The notes beneath the pieces are model-generated. The model was not told the DNA's origin. It worked only from the letters and a program-made list of their open reading frames with translations, and ran no database searches. Position numbers and translations under genes: made by a program. A stretch of DNA of 64,000 bases from Agaricus subrufescens (taxonomy: Eukaryota > Basidiomycota > Agaricomycetes > Agaricales > Agaricaceae): positions 1,612,001 through 1,676,000 of the forward strand of contig CM057065.1 in NCBI GenBank assembly GCA_029945375.1. Direction: 5' to 3'. This document shows, piece by piece, positions 23,612-35,507 of this stretch. The stretch's first letter is position 1; each line of letters begins with the position of its first letter.

Positions 23612-26600
23612 TCAACGGATCAAGAAACTCTGGACGACAGAAAGGCCGCAAAACGCGGCACACGCAACGAACCCAATGTAATACCCGCCCGGTGTATCAT
23701 GAATACTCACAGACCAAACCTAATATAACACCACGCTGAGCTGATTGTGATCAGAAAACATTGAGTAGTACTTACATAGCCACCCAGACTCGGTCCTAGA
23801 CATCGTGCCAAGCTAACAATACTCTGGGCAATTCCATTTGCATATCCCACTGCGCTCGGAGGCGTCACTAAAAAGGCAATCAACATCTAGGGCTATGTAG
23901 CAAACGATCCCGGAAACTTACTGTAATTCAAAAGGATCGAGATAGCTGTATAGGCAAAGGTGGATCCGCAGTATCGGAGAGCGCTGTGATGTCGTCGAAA
24001 ACAATTAGTGATCGGTTAAGTATAGAGTTAAATCACTCATTTACGTGCTCAGAGCCAGTGCTGTGCAGGACAGTCAGAATAAGCATAACCAATCAGGGGA
24101 TTTCGCTCATACCAATCATAAGAATAAAATTTCCACCATCATTAGAAGGGCTGGCGAAGGCGCGATACAGCACAACGGAAAGGTACGATGGAATGAACAG
24201 AAGTGATCCAACACGGAACATGGACAGGTGAGAGAAACGGCCACGAGGGGGTCTTCATTTTTCGTCAGTGACAATCAACATATATGCGCGGATATCAACA
24301 TACCCAAGGTTACTGTGGAGCCAAGTCAAGTATGGTGAATAACCTTCAAGCCGACAAAAGGACCACACTCACGGATATAGGTAAAACTGGTAGGCAATCT
24401 GAGCAAGGCACATCAAAGCAACTATAGAACATCTGAGTCAAAGCTATTTTTTTTAATGATCAAGTGGCGTACTGAGTTGCGCAAAATGCCCGGCCGTCAG
24501 GTTTAAACCTCCCGACGCATAGTCCCTAAATAAATTGAGAACACGATGAGGTTAGTGCTGCGATAAGACGTACGTTACGAGATACGACATAAAAATTTGA
24601 TCGTGCGTGGTGGTATGAAGGGCCATCATCCCGTACTGCACGATTACAAGAATGGGCAATTGAGAGGTTAGGGAGGGCTGTTTTCCATCTAGGGCTTCCA
24701 CATCAACATGAGCACCTTCTCCCGATGCGGCGTGAGCTTCGTCAAAAGTAGATGCAAGACGTTGTGCCTCGAGGAAGGCAGGAGGACTTTTAACGCCAGG
24801 GTGGGAGAATATGCTAGGAACAGCGCTTGAATGACGACGCGAAGAAGCTAAGCCGAAAACCGAGGAGTGATGAGTAGCGAAAGCACGTGAAGTGGAGCGA
24901 CGCTGTGGAGACGTCAAGGTCGATGGTACGTGGATTGAGGTCCGGGCATGGCTAGGAAGTTGTGAGGATCGTCTAGTCGGTGAAGAATCCTGCGCAACGC
25001 GGGAGCGTGAGAAACGACGACCACGACCGGTAGGAGTTGTCGAAATCACATCTTCTATGCCAATCAGTGGCTCCCCTAGATCGAGAGACTCCGAGGAGCC
25101 ATCTGACGGAGAACCATCATCTTCGTCTATTTCGAAAGGATCCTCATTTTCGACGTTCATCGCCGCAGCAACCCATAAGTCAGCTATGTTGGTCACCGCA
25201 TTTTCATTGGCCATCAATAATCGCTGTGTAAAATTAAGATCTGAACCCTCATTGCTGGTCCCAACATCGATTCCACTGCCCCTTCTACGGCGAAGAGTGC
25301 TGGTGAGACTCCCTCGCCGCGCAGCCGTTGTGGCATTACTGGACAATCTTTTGCGATAGCTGCTGTTGTAGCCGTAAGCAGACCCATTTATACGGCTGGT
25401 TCGGGAAAAAGTCCGCGATTTGTCAAGACGTGGTTGCGGCGAACCCATGGGAACGGCAGGTTGGACAATAGGTGAGGCCAACTGTTGGGCATGAGGAGTA
25501 TGCGAGGCGAAATAAGCGGAGAGTCTCTGAGAGATTCTATTCTTTAACAACTGAATGAAGGGCTTCGGCTCTGATTGTTCAAAAGTTGGACTCGGCGGCG
25601 TTGATTCTTCTTCAGGTATGGGAGGGTGGATATCAAACTTCTCTTGAGGAAGACGAATAGCACCCTCTTTGGGCCCTCCATCGCGATCCAAGAACAGCCC
25701 AAGAAACGCGCCTGTTCAAAGTGCAAAGTTGTTGAGTTGGTCGCGTAGAAAGGCTGTAGATGAGTTACCTGTGAACATTACGAGGGCAGCCAGGGAACAA
25801 GGAAGAAGATACGGATATGTGACGAAAAGTTGAAAGTTTTCGAAGGTTCCAGGCCATTTAGTCGCGGGTCGCTCGACTAATACGAAATTGTCAGCACGGA
25901 AGAGAGAACATGCGGAAGGACGAGCAGCATACACGAGCCACCAATAATAGCTCCCGCAACACCGCCTAAACCCCAACAAAAGCTGAGATGAAGTCAAGAT
26001 GAAGACCTTTGGGTTTTAAAAAAAGCAAGAACGAACCCGAGAATAGCATACGCTCTTCCTTCGTTGGTGCTATCGGTGACAAAGGCAACTGATCCACGAG
26101 CTACACCAACCGCTCCAGCAAAAACGCCTTGCGCAAGCCGAATCACAATGGCTTGTTGCAGCGTTGTCGACGTTCCAAAAGTGAAACAAGTGACCGCACT
26201 GCCTAACAGCGACAAGACGAGTACCACACGTCGACCGTGTTTTTCCGCGACTGTTGCCTGGAACGGGGGAGAGGGGGACATATGAATATGAATACAGGCA
26301 CAAAACAGAATAGTAGATGCTCACCCATAGCAGAGACGTGAGAAATTGGGTAAGAAAGAATGTAGAGACTAGATAACGAGTAAGGTTCAGGGGTTGATGC
26401 AGAAAGAGCGCAGAGAAACTTCTTGCCTAGAATTCCAGCCCAGAAAGCGACCTCAGAGTCGTCCGACATCCCGCCAAACCCTGTCGCGATGTGAGAAAGA
26501 AGCCTAGATACTAAACGCCCGAGATACCTTTGACCATGAAAAGCAGAAAGGGTGTGGAGACGTTGGCCGAAAGAAATTCGCCGAGCATAGTCTGGTATCC

Positions 26601-26961
26601 AATGAGTCGAGCATTATGACAAGAGCGGGAGTTATAAGCATACAATTGAGAGTACGATCATAGACAGAATAGGAAGTGGCGTGGTGTATGCTTCCCCAGA
26701 TGACTGCATAACCGTTGGAACGGGTGGCCGACTCATACTGGGGGTTGGCGTTGAGGTTGAGATCCCATCCGCCTCGCCGTCCCTAAGCCCCGCCCAAGGG
26801 GAGTTGGTCGACTTGCGCAGACCTCCGAGAGAGACCCGCCCCAGGATACGACGGATGGTACTGTGCTCGGAGGAGCTGGAGGAGTCGAGCAGCTGCGGGG
26901 GCGTGACAGGGTCTTGTATGCCGAACGTGCGCACGGGCTGCCGGGCGCTTGGGCTGGCCAT
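23612..26961 (-). CDS. Major facilitator superfamily transporter with long central loop
   Basis: About 16 exons on the minus strand. The cytoplasmic N-terminus (MASPSARQPVRTFG..) is followed by TM1 (LPILSMIVLSI), exons covering TM2-TM6, and the MFS motif A region WATVAEKHGRRVVLVLS between TM2 and TM3, then VIRLAQGVFAGAVGVARG. A very long Ser/Arg-rich loop of roughly 320 residues (exon 24574-25711) separates the two halves. TM7-TM12 follow (LTSQLPILVIVQYGMMAL, ALMCLAQIAYQFYLYP, SLLFIPSYLSVVLYRAF, GNFILMI, TPPSAVGYANGIAQSI, YYIGFVACAAFCGLSV). The layout is like fungal relatives of yeast YCR023C and the ZIF-like transporters. Substrate unknown. Exon 3 ends with a GC donor (see separate entry) and exon 11 is 9 nt. 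The stop follows FLIR. Confidence 0.8.
24304..24312 (-). other. 9-nt microexon of the MFS gene
   Basis: On the minus strand ctccacag precedes, and gtatgt follows, the nine bases taaccttgg. Flanking introns are 60 and 51 nt. The exon joins QFYLYP to NLGPPRGRFSHL; without it the frame breaks. The resulting block has the conserved YPxxGPPxGRxSHLxMFR pattern I associate with this transporter group. Confidence 0.6.
26369..26426 (-). other. GC-AG intron in the MFS gene
   Basis: The coding frame requires removal of a 58-nt intron whose donor on the minus strand is ctag|gcaaga and acceptor ttatctag. No GT donor gives the frame. The extended AG|GCAAG context is typical of the rare GC-AG class. After removal the protein reads AGILVSTFFLTQFLTSLLW across the join, a proper membrane segment. 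Confidence 0.65.
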
Positions 26962-28077
26962 ATATTAAACTGAATGTAGTGGCGCAGGAGAGTGTAAAAG
27001 ATTATTAGGGGATGAGGGAAGGACGTATGTAGGGAGGGTGCTAATTCGGAAACCCTGTGTCCGTGTGACCTCACCAGTGATCTGACCCATTCACTTTCCC
27101 GGCCGCCTTGTACTTACCTCTGCTCGACACCACCGTCTCCACACCGAGTGCACTGTCGGACGCTATATGCTCGATATGAGTCACCGACATCACGTCCCGT
27201 GCGCGATCCAGATAGCAGAGGCCCATTTCCGCTCGAAGAGGACACGTGGGCCCAACAGCACTGCTGCGAACGGACAGCTCCATGCAGAATAGACATCAGT
27301 TCCTGCATTCTCATCACCCAGGACGAGCGATTTCAACGCAACCCGCCATATTGCCTTAGCAGGCAGGAGGGCATCGGGCTCATCTCGGCATCTGCCGGAG
27401 CACGCCCGTCACACCGAGTGTCGCGTTGCCCACTGCCCGCCTGTGCCGCACCCATCTTGCTGTTTCCCCTCCCAACTGCCTCCTCGCCTGCCTGCGTATG
27501 GGCCTAATCAACACCGCCAGCTGCTCCAGCTCGTGGTTTATCTTCCGTATCCATCGCTCGACAACACCGAGCGCACGATACCCGGACTGTCCTGAAACGC
27601 AGCGCACAATGATTCTAACTTAAAAGACGCCGTCCCTTCCCACGAGATATGCCCAAGCACTTACAGGTGCCGTGGGCCAGACAAAAATGTTGATTCTGAT
27701 GTGGTCCGCCGGGTATCGCATCAACTCCCACTTATACGATGCAAACCTTCACAGCCTATACGTCAATGTCAGCAATCTCGGATCGGCTTCCTAGTTCGTC
27801 AGTCACGACGAATGACTCGTGTACACCATCTCTAGATCTGTCTCCGTGCCTTCCCCACCCTGTTCGCAGAGGATGCGAAGTCTGAAACTTTCTTTTCCGG
27901 GACGCGGCGGTTCATTAGACAGCATCAACATTACAACTCGAACCGACCCCGTATGCTCCTATAAAACGTGCCCATGCCTTCTTCACCCTCCTCCATCCCC
28001 CACCTGTTCATTATTCTCTCTCACACCCCCCCTTCCCCTACACTCTTTGTTTCGTTCTCCGCCTCGCTACCCTCGCT
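26962..28077. other. Divergent interval, MFS transporter / terpene synthase
   Basis: About 1.1 kb. Several overlapping open frames of 70-119 codons lie on both strands between 27070 and 27620. On the minus strand one reads RWIRKINHELEQLAVLIRPI and another MGLCYLDRARDVMSVTHIEH before a gtaagt donor. These could be exons of a small unrecognised gene, but I could not join them convincingly. The right end holds the terpene synthase promoter. Confidence 0.4.
27960..27966 (+). promoter_or_regulatory. TATA box of the terpene synthase gene
   Basis: tataaaa stands 112 bp upstream of the start codon and is followed by a pyrimidine-rich stretch (27975-28070), the usual layout of a strong fungal core promoter. 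Confidence 0.5.
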
Positions 28078-29826
28078 ATGGCACCAGCTGCCCCCTCATC
28101 GGCCCCCAAGTCCTTCATTCTTCCTGACCTCGTGTCCCATTGCGACTTTAAGCTGCGAATCAGCCGCCACAGGAAGCAGGTTACCGTCGAGACCAAGAAA
28201 TGGCTTTTTCAAGGGGATAGCCTCTCCGCTGATAAGCGCAAGGCTTTTCACGGGCTCAATGCAGGTTTATTGACTGCTATGACCTACCCCGACGCTGCTT
28301 GCCCCCAACTGAGAGTTTGCAATGACTTCCTCACCTTCCTGTTCCATCTCGACAACCTTTCTGACGATATGGACAACCGAGGAACACATAACATTGCTAA
28401 TGTCGTCTTGAACTCTCTTTATCACCCTTACTCCTACCCTTCTTCTGCACGTATTGGACGGATGACCAAACAGTATGTGTATTTATCCCCGGTCCTCATC
28501 ACAACAAACTGACTGACTCTAATTACAGTCTCTACAAGCGAGTGATCCCGACCTCGTCCCCTGGAACGCAGCAGCGTTTCATCGAAACAATGGATTTCTT
28601 TTTCCAGAGCGTCACCCAACAAGCTCTAGATCGCGCTAATGGTGTAATACCCGATCTTGACTCTTATATTTCTCTGCGTCGCGATACTTCCGGATGCAAA
28701 CCATGCTGGGCCTTGATTGAGTGTAAGTTGTCCCTCTCAAGCTTTAAGACGTGGCATTGACGCCCCTGGCAGATGCGAACAATCTTAAGATCCCTGATGA
28801 AGTTATGGATCATCCCACTATCCGTGCATTGGGTGAAGCTACAAATGACCTGGTCACATGGTCTAATGTAAGTCTAAAATATCAACCTGGGTAGCTGACA
28901 ATTCAGACTGATTGTCCCACCTGTATTTAGGACATCTTCTCGTATAACGTGGAACAGTCAAAGGGGGACACGCACAATATGATCCCTGTTGTCATGTATC
29001 AGAAAGGTCTCAGCCTTCAAGAAGCCGTAGACTTTGTCGGCCAAATGTGCAAGTCAAGCATCGATCGTTTCAAGGCCGAAAGGGATAACCTTCCTTCCTG
29101 GGGTGCAGAGATCGACAGGCAAGTCAACGTATACGTTCAAGGCCTAGCCGATTGGATCGTTGGTTCATTGCACTGGTCATTCGAGTCAACAAGATACTTT
29201 GGAACCACCGGACGTAAAGTCAAGTCGACTCGTGTCGTTGAACTTCTTCCTCTCCGTCAAGAAGCTAGAGTAAGTGTATCTATTTGTTATGATCCCATAA
29301 TACTAAACTAACGCTCGCTCAGGAAAGGGCCGCTTCTATCACCATGCGCCCCACTCTCCCGCCGATTACAGTTCCCCCTCGGGCGCCAAGTCCCTTCACT
29401 CCCACAGAGTCGGAGCCGGCCACACCTTCCGATGGTACCCACAGCCCCCCTATTCCCAAGTCCACCGATTCAGAAGAATTTATTTCTCACTCACCATGGC
29501 CCTCTCCCGATACCGAGCCCATTGTTATCAGTCCGGCCATCAACTCGCCTAAGCAAATGCTTGGGCGCATTCAAACCGACTCCTTACCGGTTTCTGAGCC
29601 CTCACCGGAGAGTGGAGTGCTCGTGGAATATCCCGACGTTCTTTCTCCAGTAGTCGGCAATCCTTTAGTGAATCAGAGAATCGGCGGGAACGAACCTATC
29701 AATCTCTATTCACTAACACTCTGGCTCTTCTACACTTTGATCTATACGCCTGCCGCGACGCTCTTTAGAATTTTCTTAAATCAAGACGTGCATCCACGTC
29801 CACTCTGTCATTACGGGTATATGTAA
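28078..29826 (+). CDS. Sesquiterpene synthase with C-terminal extension
   Basis: Class I terpene cyclase expected to ionise farnesyl diphosphate with Mg2+ and cyclise it. Five exons (28078-28472, 28529-28722, 28773-28867, 28931-29269, 29323-29826) encode 508 residues. The aspartate-rich motif is DNLSD at residues 92-96 (in LDNLSDDMDN) and the NSE triad is NDIFSYNVE at 228-236. An RY pair follows near 316-317 and the catalytic domain ends around TRVVELLP at about 335. This pattern fits basidiomycete sesquiterpene synthases of the DNLSD type; the product cannot be predicted. Exon 5 adds about 167 residues that are Ser/Pro-rich and then hydrophobic (LYSLTLWLFYTLIY, about residue 470 onward) before a polar tail. 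Such an extension is not usual in this enzyme family. No P450 or other tailoring gene is adjacent. Confidence 0.9.
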
Positions 29827-32800
29827 CATTTTCTTTTTCGTCTCTTCTGTCTTACCGTTCTTCTGTTTGATTCTTCATTCTTCCTTTCGCATCGACTTGC
29901 GCTGGGCATTAATAATCTCTATAGAAATTGTCTAGCACATTTCCATTCCATTCCTTCTTAACTTATGGTAACTTAATACTCTAGTAGTCTTTCTTCTTCT
30001 TCTCCCCCTCAAAGTTGCGTAGATGCAACTCTTGTGTTTCTTTGTTTTTTTTTTTCGTTTGTCACTTTTTGTAGCCTTTGAAATTGGTGGACCAATGTGA
30101 ATAGATGGATTATATTACTAGGAAAAAAGCCCCATTCCGCTCGGACACCCTTTCTAAATACCAAATGTACTTTGTTCTACCGTCGCTTATTTTTCGTGTT
30201 TTTTTTAATAATACATTACGTGATTAATACATTGTAAACAAAAAAAAAAAAACCACCAGGAAGAACGGAAAACAATGCACCGGTCTATTTTTAGCCAATG
30301 TTCCGTTGAAGTACAATATATCAAAACGCGTCAACGCAGATGATCACTTGTCGTTTCTTTGTTGATGAGGATATGTTTATGTGGAACTTGTCAGATGTGC
30401 TTGATCACCCATAACCGTATATATGAGTGAGAGAAAAAGTAGAGGGAAAGAGTGTGAGTGTGTTTTTTTGGCGGTGATGATGGTTCTTTGATAAACTCGA
30501 CTACGGGTTCGAAACGTTGATGGACGGGGGGGTGGGGAGTCAGACTAGGGGGGAGGGGGTGTGCGAGTTCGTCGCGATCGGAGGGTATGAGACTGGTTAT
30601 TCTTAGGTTATGTATGAGTTTGTATGAAGCAAACGGTAGAAAAAAAATTTTTTTTTTCTGGTTTGTGTTTTGTCTTCTGATTACTAGTATATGAAAGAAA
30701 GGAGTTGTGGAATTATGAGTCAAGCGTTTACTTTCTTCCTGTAGGTTGTCATGCATTCATAGTGTGAGAAACGAAAGATGGTAGGTACGAGACGGCGTAA
30801 TGTATAGCCTTATGATGGACTGATGATGATGATGATGACTTCGGGGTTAGATGGGCTTTTAGTGTTTCTCGTTTTTGAGATCTACTCCCGCTGGTGTCTC
30901 TTCCGTCATGCCATCAAGCCGCCTAGCGTCATTACGCTGAGTACTCTCGGAAGTTAAACAAGAAGTCTGTGTACACAGCTGGTGCCACTGTTTCGTGACC
31001 CTTGACACTTAAACTATAATTTTAAGTTTAGGATACTACTATTTATATCTACTAATTATGAAGAGGATTTCGAAGAGGTTCACGGAAGAAGACGTTGAAT
31101 GTTGTTGTGATGGGGAGGAAAAGTATATTAAATGGGGATCTATGTTTTATTTTTCTAAAATAAAACACATTTGATGTCTAAACATTCCATCGAGGGTGAC
31201 AGGTGGTATGAAGGGCAAGGTACCAGATTCGCCGGTCACGCTAAGACTATCTGTATCAGGTACCAACAACAACTTGTTTTCCAACATTTTGAGAAATGAC
31301 GGAACCTTTTCGTGGGCCAAGAAGAATATGTCATCGAGAGATCAAGTTGAAGTACGAACAAGAAGTTGACCCACCTGGCAGATCTTCCCCGTTCTATTTC
31401 ACGTCCGGGCCACCCGTCATGACTAGAACACAGCCGGAAGACTCTCCTCCGACATTTAAGGTCTGATGAAAAGAAATTCCGCTCAAAATCACCAAGAACC
31501 TCTGATTCTGTCGGTCTGAGTACACATCCGCCCTTTCATTTCCGTCTGCAATAAAGTTTAGACCCGGAAATTTGGGAACGGCACCCCGCCCTCGGAGTTG
31601 ATCGCCCAAGAAAATCATCATCATTTTTCCACAATGGCAACAGCTCAACGGCGAGCTCGTTAAATTCCAAGCTGAAACCATCACCAAGATCCTTGGCTCT
31701 AGAGCACACGGGTTGAGCATCCAGCCGCAGCACTGTCTTTCAACTACTATAATTATTTTTCTTTAGCTTCCGTGGAATCGGGAGAGAACCTTATGTTACA
31801 TCCCGCCGCTAGTAATATGTTCCGTGTGCACCTGAGGCACTGGACATGCCCCTTTTTCGTAGTCTCATACACTACTGACCGGATCAACAGTTTCTCTTTG
31901 TTTCTTTTTTTGTAACCCTTAGCACCTCGGTCCACGGGAGCCGGCGGAACCGGCGAGCGCGCGCAAACTCAACCAGTGAATAACACTGAACTTTAAACCC
32001 ATTTTTGCAAAACGCGCTTCAATAAACTCCACTCCACCGCCACCAACTGCCAGTGGCACCATCAAACGCGCATCAACTTTTTTCTCAAGCGCTCCAGTCT
32101 CCGCGGTGTGACGTTATAGAATCAGAAAAGTTTATAGTATGCATAGCTTGACGGAAGTGTATAGCAATGCAATGCTCAATAGAGCGCCTAATGGGTTCAT
32201 TAAAGCCTTCAGTTAAGCAACTTGACTGACACCAATCTTACTACATCTCATCTCAGTTCATCTCGTAAACTTTCGAAGTAATACTGAGTTAACTCCGAAA
32301 CTGTTCACCCAGACGCGCTGTGATGATCCAAACGGTTGATTAGATTATTATTATACAAGTTGGTTAAATGAGATGGTGACGTGTTACGTGCGCAGTATGA
32401 TATAACTATGATGATGCTTTGAGGGGAGCGCTCAGCTGGTGATGGGAATTGAATGATGTGGCATTGATGAAATGTAAGGCAAGTAGGGTGGCCATTGACA
32501 AGTCAAAAATCTATGATTTTTTTTTTGACTCGGTACCGACATAATTTATTTCGCTATTCGGCCGATGGAAACAATCAAAAACTATCATTCAAAGATATGT
32601 TTTTCAATTCAAAATTGACATTGTAACATAAACTTCATTATCATTACTGTACATCAAACACCGTATGACAAGTGACCCAGGAACTAATTACTGCCACGGA
32701 ATTCACAAGCCCGGTGCCAGGATACCAGACAAAATCTACAAAAAGAGATGTCTAACAATCATGTCCAGGAGTTCTGACTCAACAACAATTACACACAGAC

Positions 32801-34213
32801 ACGGACACACACATAGATCTGTATGCATCGAAAGCTAAATTACAAGATGTGTCAAGTGTTCAGTGTCCAGTGCGCCAAGAAACCCGTGAGTATACACATA
32901 CATATATGCGCATGTCACCCGATTGTTACCTTCGAGATCAATACAGGGTGCAATCTCATCAATAGAACAAAAAGATTTCTAGTCATTCTAGTCTACCTGG
33001 TTAAGCAACAGTGCAGACTCACCTCATATCCTTCGTATCAATCACACTTCCCGCCACCACCCAGTGGGACTCCCCACCAAAAGTTGATTATAGCATCGTT
33101 TGACAGCAACCGTACCATCAAAAAGCCCCCATCTGTTTTATCAATAATGGATAGATCTCTCAGGTGGGAAACTTGAAAGCCCTGCCGCCGGCGAAATAAA
33201 TGATTTTATTTATTTATTTAGAGAACGGGCGCCATTCTACATTCAAAACTTAATGGGTAAAACTCTATCGAAAATAAAAACACACCAACGACGCGACGCG
33301 AGAAAGACGGTAGACAGCGGTGACAGTTTTTGAGCGACAATAGAGCATTCTTACACAGTGCGCCGCGGTGCTGCGAGTCATGGACATTGAAGGACAGCGT
33401 GCCAAGCTTTATCTCCACTCTCGTTCCCCTCGCTCGAGTTATCAAAAAGAAGGCTCATCAAGTGTATAGTATAGATCTGCCAACTGGACATTCCTCTTTT
33501 AAGACGTCAGCCAAAAAAAGGAGACAAAGAGAAATTCACATTCAGGAACACTGTAACAAGTCTACTTTCCACTTCCTTTGACTGACAAATGGCCATACGC
33601 CTGGACGCGTGTGTGAGTGTAAAAGTCTCTATTAGATGTATAGATCTGTCAACTAAAGCTCCCGCTTTTAGATCTCAGAGAAAAACACTCATTCAGGAAC
33701 AATGCAACACATCTAAATCTTGAACTCACCTGTTTTTCCGAGTCCCATTTCCATTAGCAGACAAACGGCATACACCCACGCGCATGCAAGCATAGAGTTA
33801 CGATACGTCAGAATGAATCATGGAGCTATTTAAAAAAAAGTTAATATGTTCCATATGAGCAAAAATGTTATACTGAGAAAGAACAATGAGTTTTTTTTGA
33901 CCCGGACTGAAAACCCCCGACACATCGTGGAAAGACATCCGGATATGACTCGGAACTTCAACAAATGGTTTTAATTATTCTTGCGTAGATATTTTTGGCC
34001 TCCAGAGATGAATCAGGCACCGGAGGAGTGGGTGGCGATGGTAACAGGTGGAATGATTGGGAGACAAAGTTAGTTATATAGAAAGAAACCGATACGTCGG
34101 GACGCCAGATATTTTTGATTTCCGTATGGCCCTGTAACAGAGAAAATTGACAGAGTCTAAATGCGATAAGTAATATATTAGGTATAGTGAAAGCAAGGAT
34201 GCTCGTTACGGAA
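29827..34213. other. Gene-free 4.4 kb interval
   Basis: No gene was found between the terpene synthase and the mitochondrial pair. The sequence is AT-rich with homopolymer runs (29 to 31 kb), a short gat repeat near 30818-30838, and T/A-rich stretches near 33200. Open frames are below 125 codons and without domains. An imperfect tandem duplication lies at 33.47-33.79 kb (listed separately). Confidence 0.55.
33469..33790 (+). repeat. Imperfect tandem duplication, about 169-bp period
   Basis: Copy A begins gtatagatctgcc at 33469 and copy B begins gtatagatctgtc at 33638. Both continue with cattcaggaaca, a c/t-rich block, then gacaaa(t/c)ggc and end with an acgcg(t/c) run (33613 and 33790). The copies differ by many substitutions and small indels, so the duplication is old. 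No coding role was seen. Confidence 0.5.
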
Positions 34214-35395
34214 TTAATCGGTCTTTTTAGCATCGACATCCCAGACTTGTTCTCTAATTAACCAAGGTCCGTCATACCACATTCTTTTCTCCAAGACGAG
34301 ATATTCGATCACGCGCTGTTTCTCAGCGGAGACTCTTCCGTCCCAGCTCTTGACAGCACCTTCGGCAGGCTTATGCACTGCATTGCCGTGCTGGTCATAA
34401 ATTTCGAGGCTCTGCAGAGCAATGTAAGTCAAATAGTAGGAGTGGGAGTGAGGCTATTGATATACCTGTTCAGTATCAAATTTCACCAGAGCGTGAGCCA
34501 TCCAGCGAGTGCCAAACTTGGGTTCCTCAGGGGACAGGTATCCTTCGATGACGCGAAAAGAGACAATCTGGGTTGGGTTGACTTCCCGGTGGAACCGCCA
34601 GATGTACGCGAGACCTTGCCGCTTTTTTTGTGCAACCAGTGCACCGTTAAGGTACTCATCGGTGGCTAGACGTTTGATTTCTTTTGTGTCCTTCCTGATT
34701 CAATTGTTTCATTGGCAAAGCATCAGTGATATAACAGACGGGAGTACGCACTTGGCGACGGCAGTGTTAAATTTCTTGTAGGTCTCAAGAACCAGTTGCC
34801 GACTTGTGGTAAGCCAGCTTTTCGGACTGGTGGACTGGGTGGTGAAGGCGTAGAACGGCCACATAAACCACCTTGTGTACCAGGGGGTGCCGTCGGTATT
34901 GATACCCGGTATGGCATTACCGGAAGCCAAAGTATACAGGCTTATCATGCTCTTGACGTCGTTCCATCTGTTGTCTCGAAAACGCGGCCAGAGACCGCTG
35001 AGGCCGGACTTGCGTACATGTGTCGATAGAGGCTGGGGGATGATCACATCTTTTCTTGGAGAGACCATTGTGATCAGATTCCGGTGTGGCGAGTCTGGGC
35101 GAGAAGGGGTGGGCGTACCTAGGGTGTCTACTTTCTGGCCCCAGACATCCGCAGTGGGCATTTGGCGACCAAAGCTAAGAAGCCTGTCGAGGTTCTCGAC
35201 CATTTCTTCGGCAGAAGGGGCCTGTTGTTTCGCGCTGTCATTTTGCACCGGAAGGCGACGCGACCGCGACGTCGGGGGGGCTGCCTTGGACGCGGGCTTT
35301 TTGGGTTGCTTGTCGGCGGCGAGGGCGGCTGCGGTTGCGTACCGGCGGCAGGCGAGGAGGCGGGATGGGAGGGGGAGCAGGAGTCGGGCAGCCAT
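34214..35395 (-). CDS. Mitochondrial Tim44-like domain protein (Mba1/mL45-like)
   Basis: Three exons (34752-35395, 34466-34694, 34214-34411) give 356 residues. The N-terminus is a classic presequence (MAARLLLPLPSRLLACRRYAT, no acidic residues). The middle part (MISLYTLASGNAIPG, TSRQLVLETYKKFNTAVAK) and the C-terminal half (QGLAYIWRFHREVNPTQIVS, RVIEGY, FGTRWMAHALVKFDTEQSLE) fit the Tim44-like fold shared by Mba1 and mL45, which tether the mitoribosome to the inner membrane for insertion of mtDNA-encoded proteins. The last exon ends VVEYLVLEKRMW-like (IEYLVLEKRMWYDGPW), typical of this group. Which of the two names applies cannot be settled by eye. The gene diverges from a second mitochondrial gene 112 bp away. 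Confidence 0.7.
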
Positions 35396-35507
35396 CGGCA
35401 CAAGGCCACGCAGTTTCCCCGGCGCGACCTCTCTCTGTTTGGCGCTGTTTGGCGCCCGGCCTATTTACGAAAATCGGCGAGCGACCGCTGTTGACCACGA
35501 CACCACC
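35396..35507. promoter_or_regulatory. Bidirectional promoter of two mitochondrial-protein genes
   Basis: The 112 bp between two divergent start codons are GC-rich on the left and contain no TATA box. Both products are mitochondrial, so shared control is plausible but inferred only from the layout. Confidence 0.45.

Noticed and set aside
27148..27507. 119-codon plus-strand frame with many Cys residues upstream of the terpene synthase
   Set aside because: It is antisense to frames with better codon bias, lacks a signal peptide and has irregular cysteine spacing.
30920..31000. Segment with ctcggaagttaaac, considered as a 5S rRNA fragment
   Set aside because: Only the short gaagttaa core agrees; the rest of the 5S internal promoter and fold is absent.
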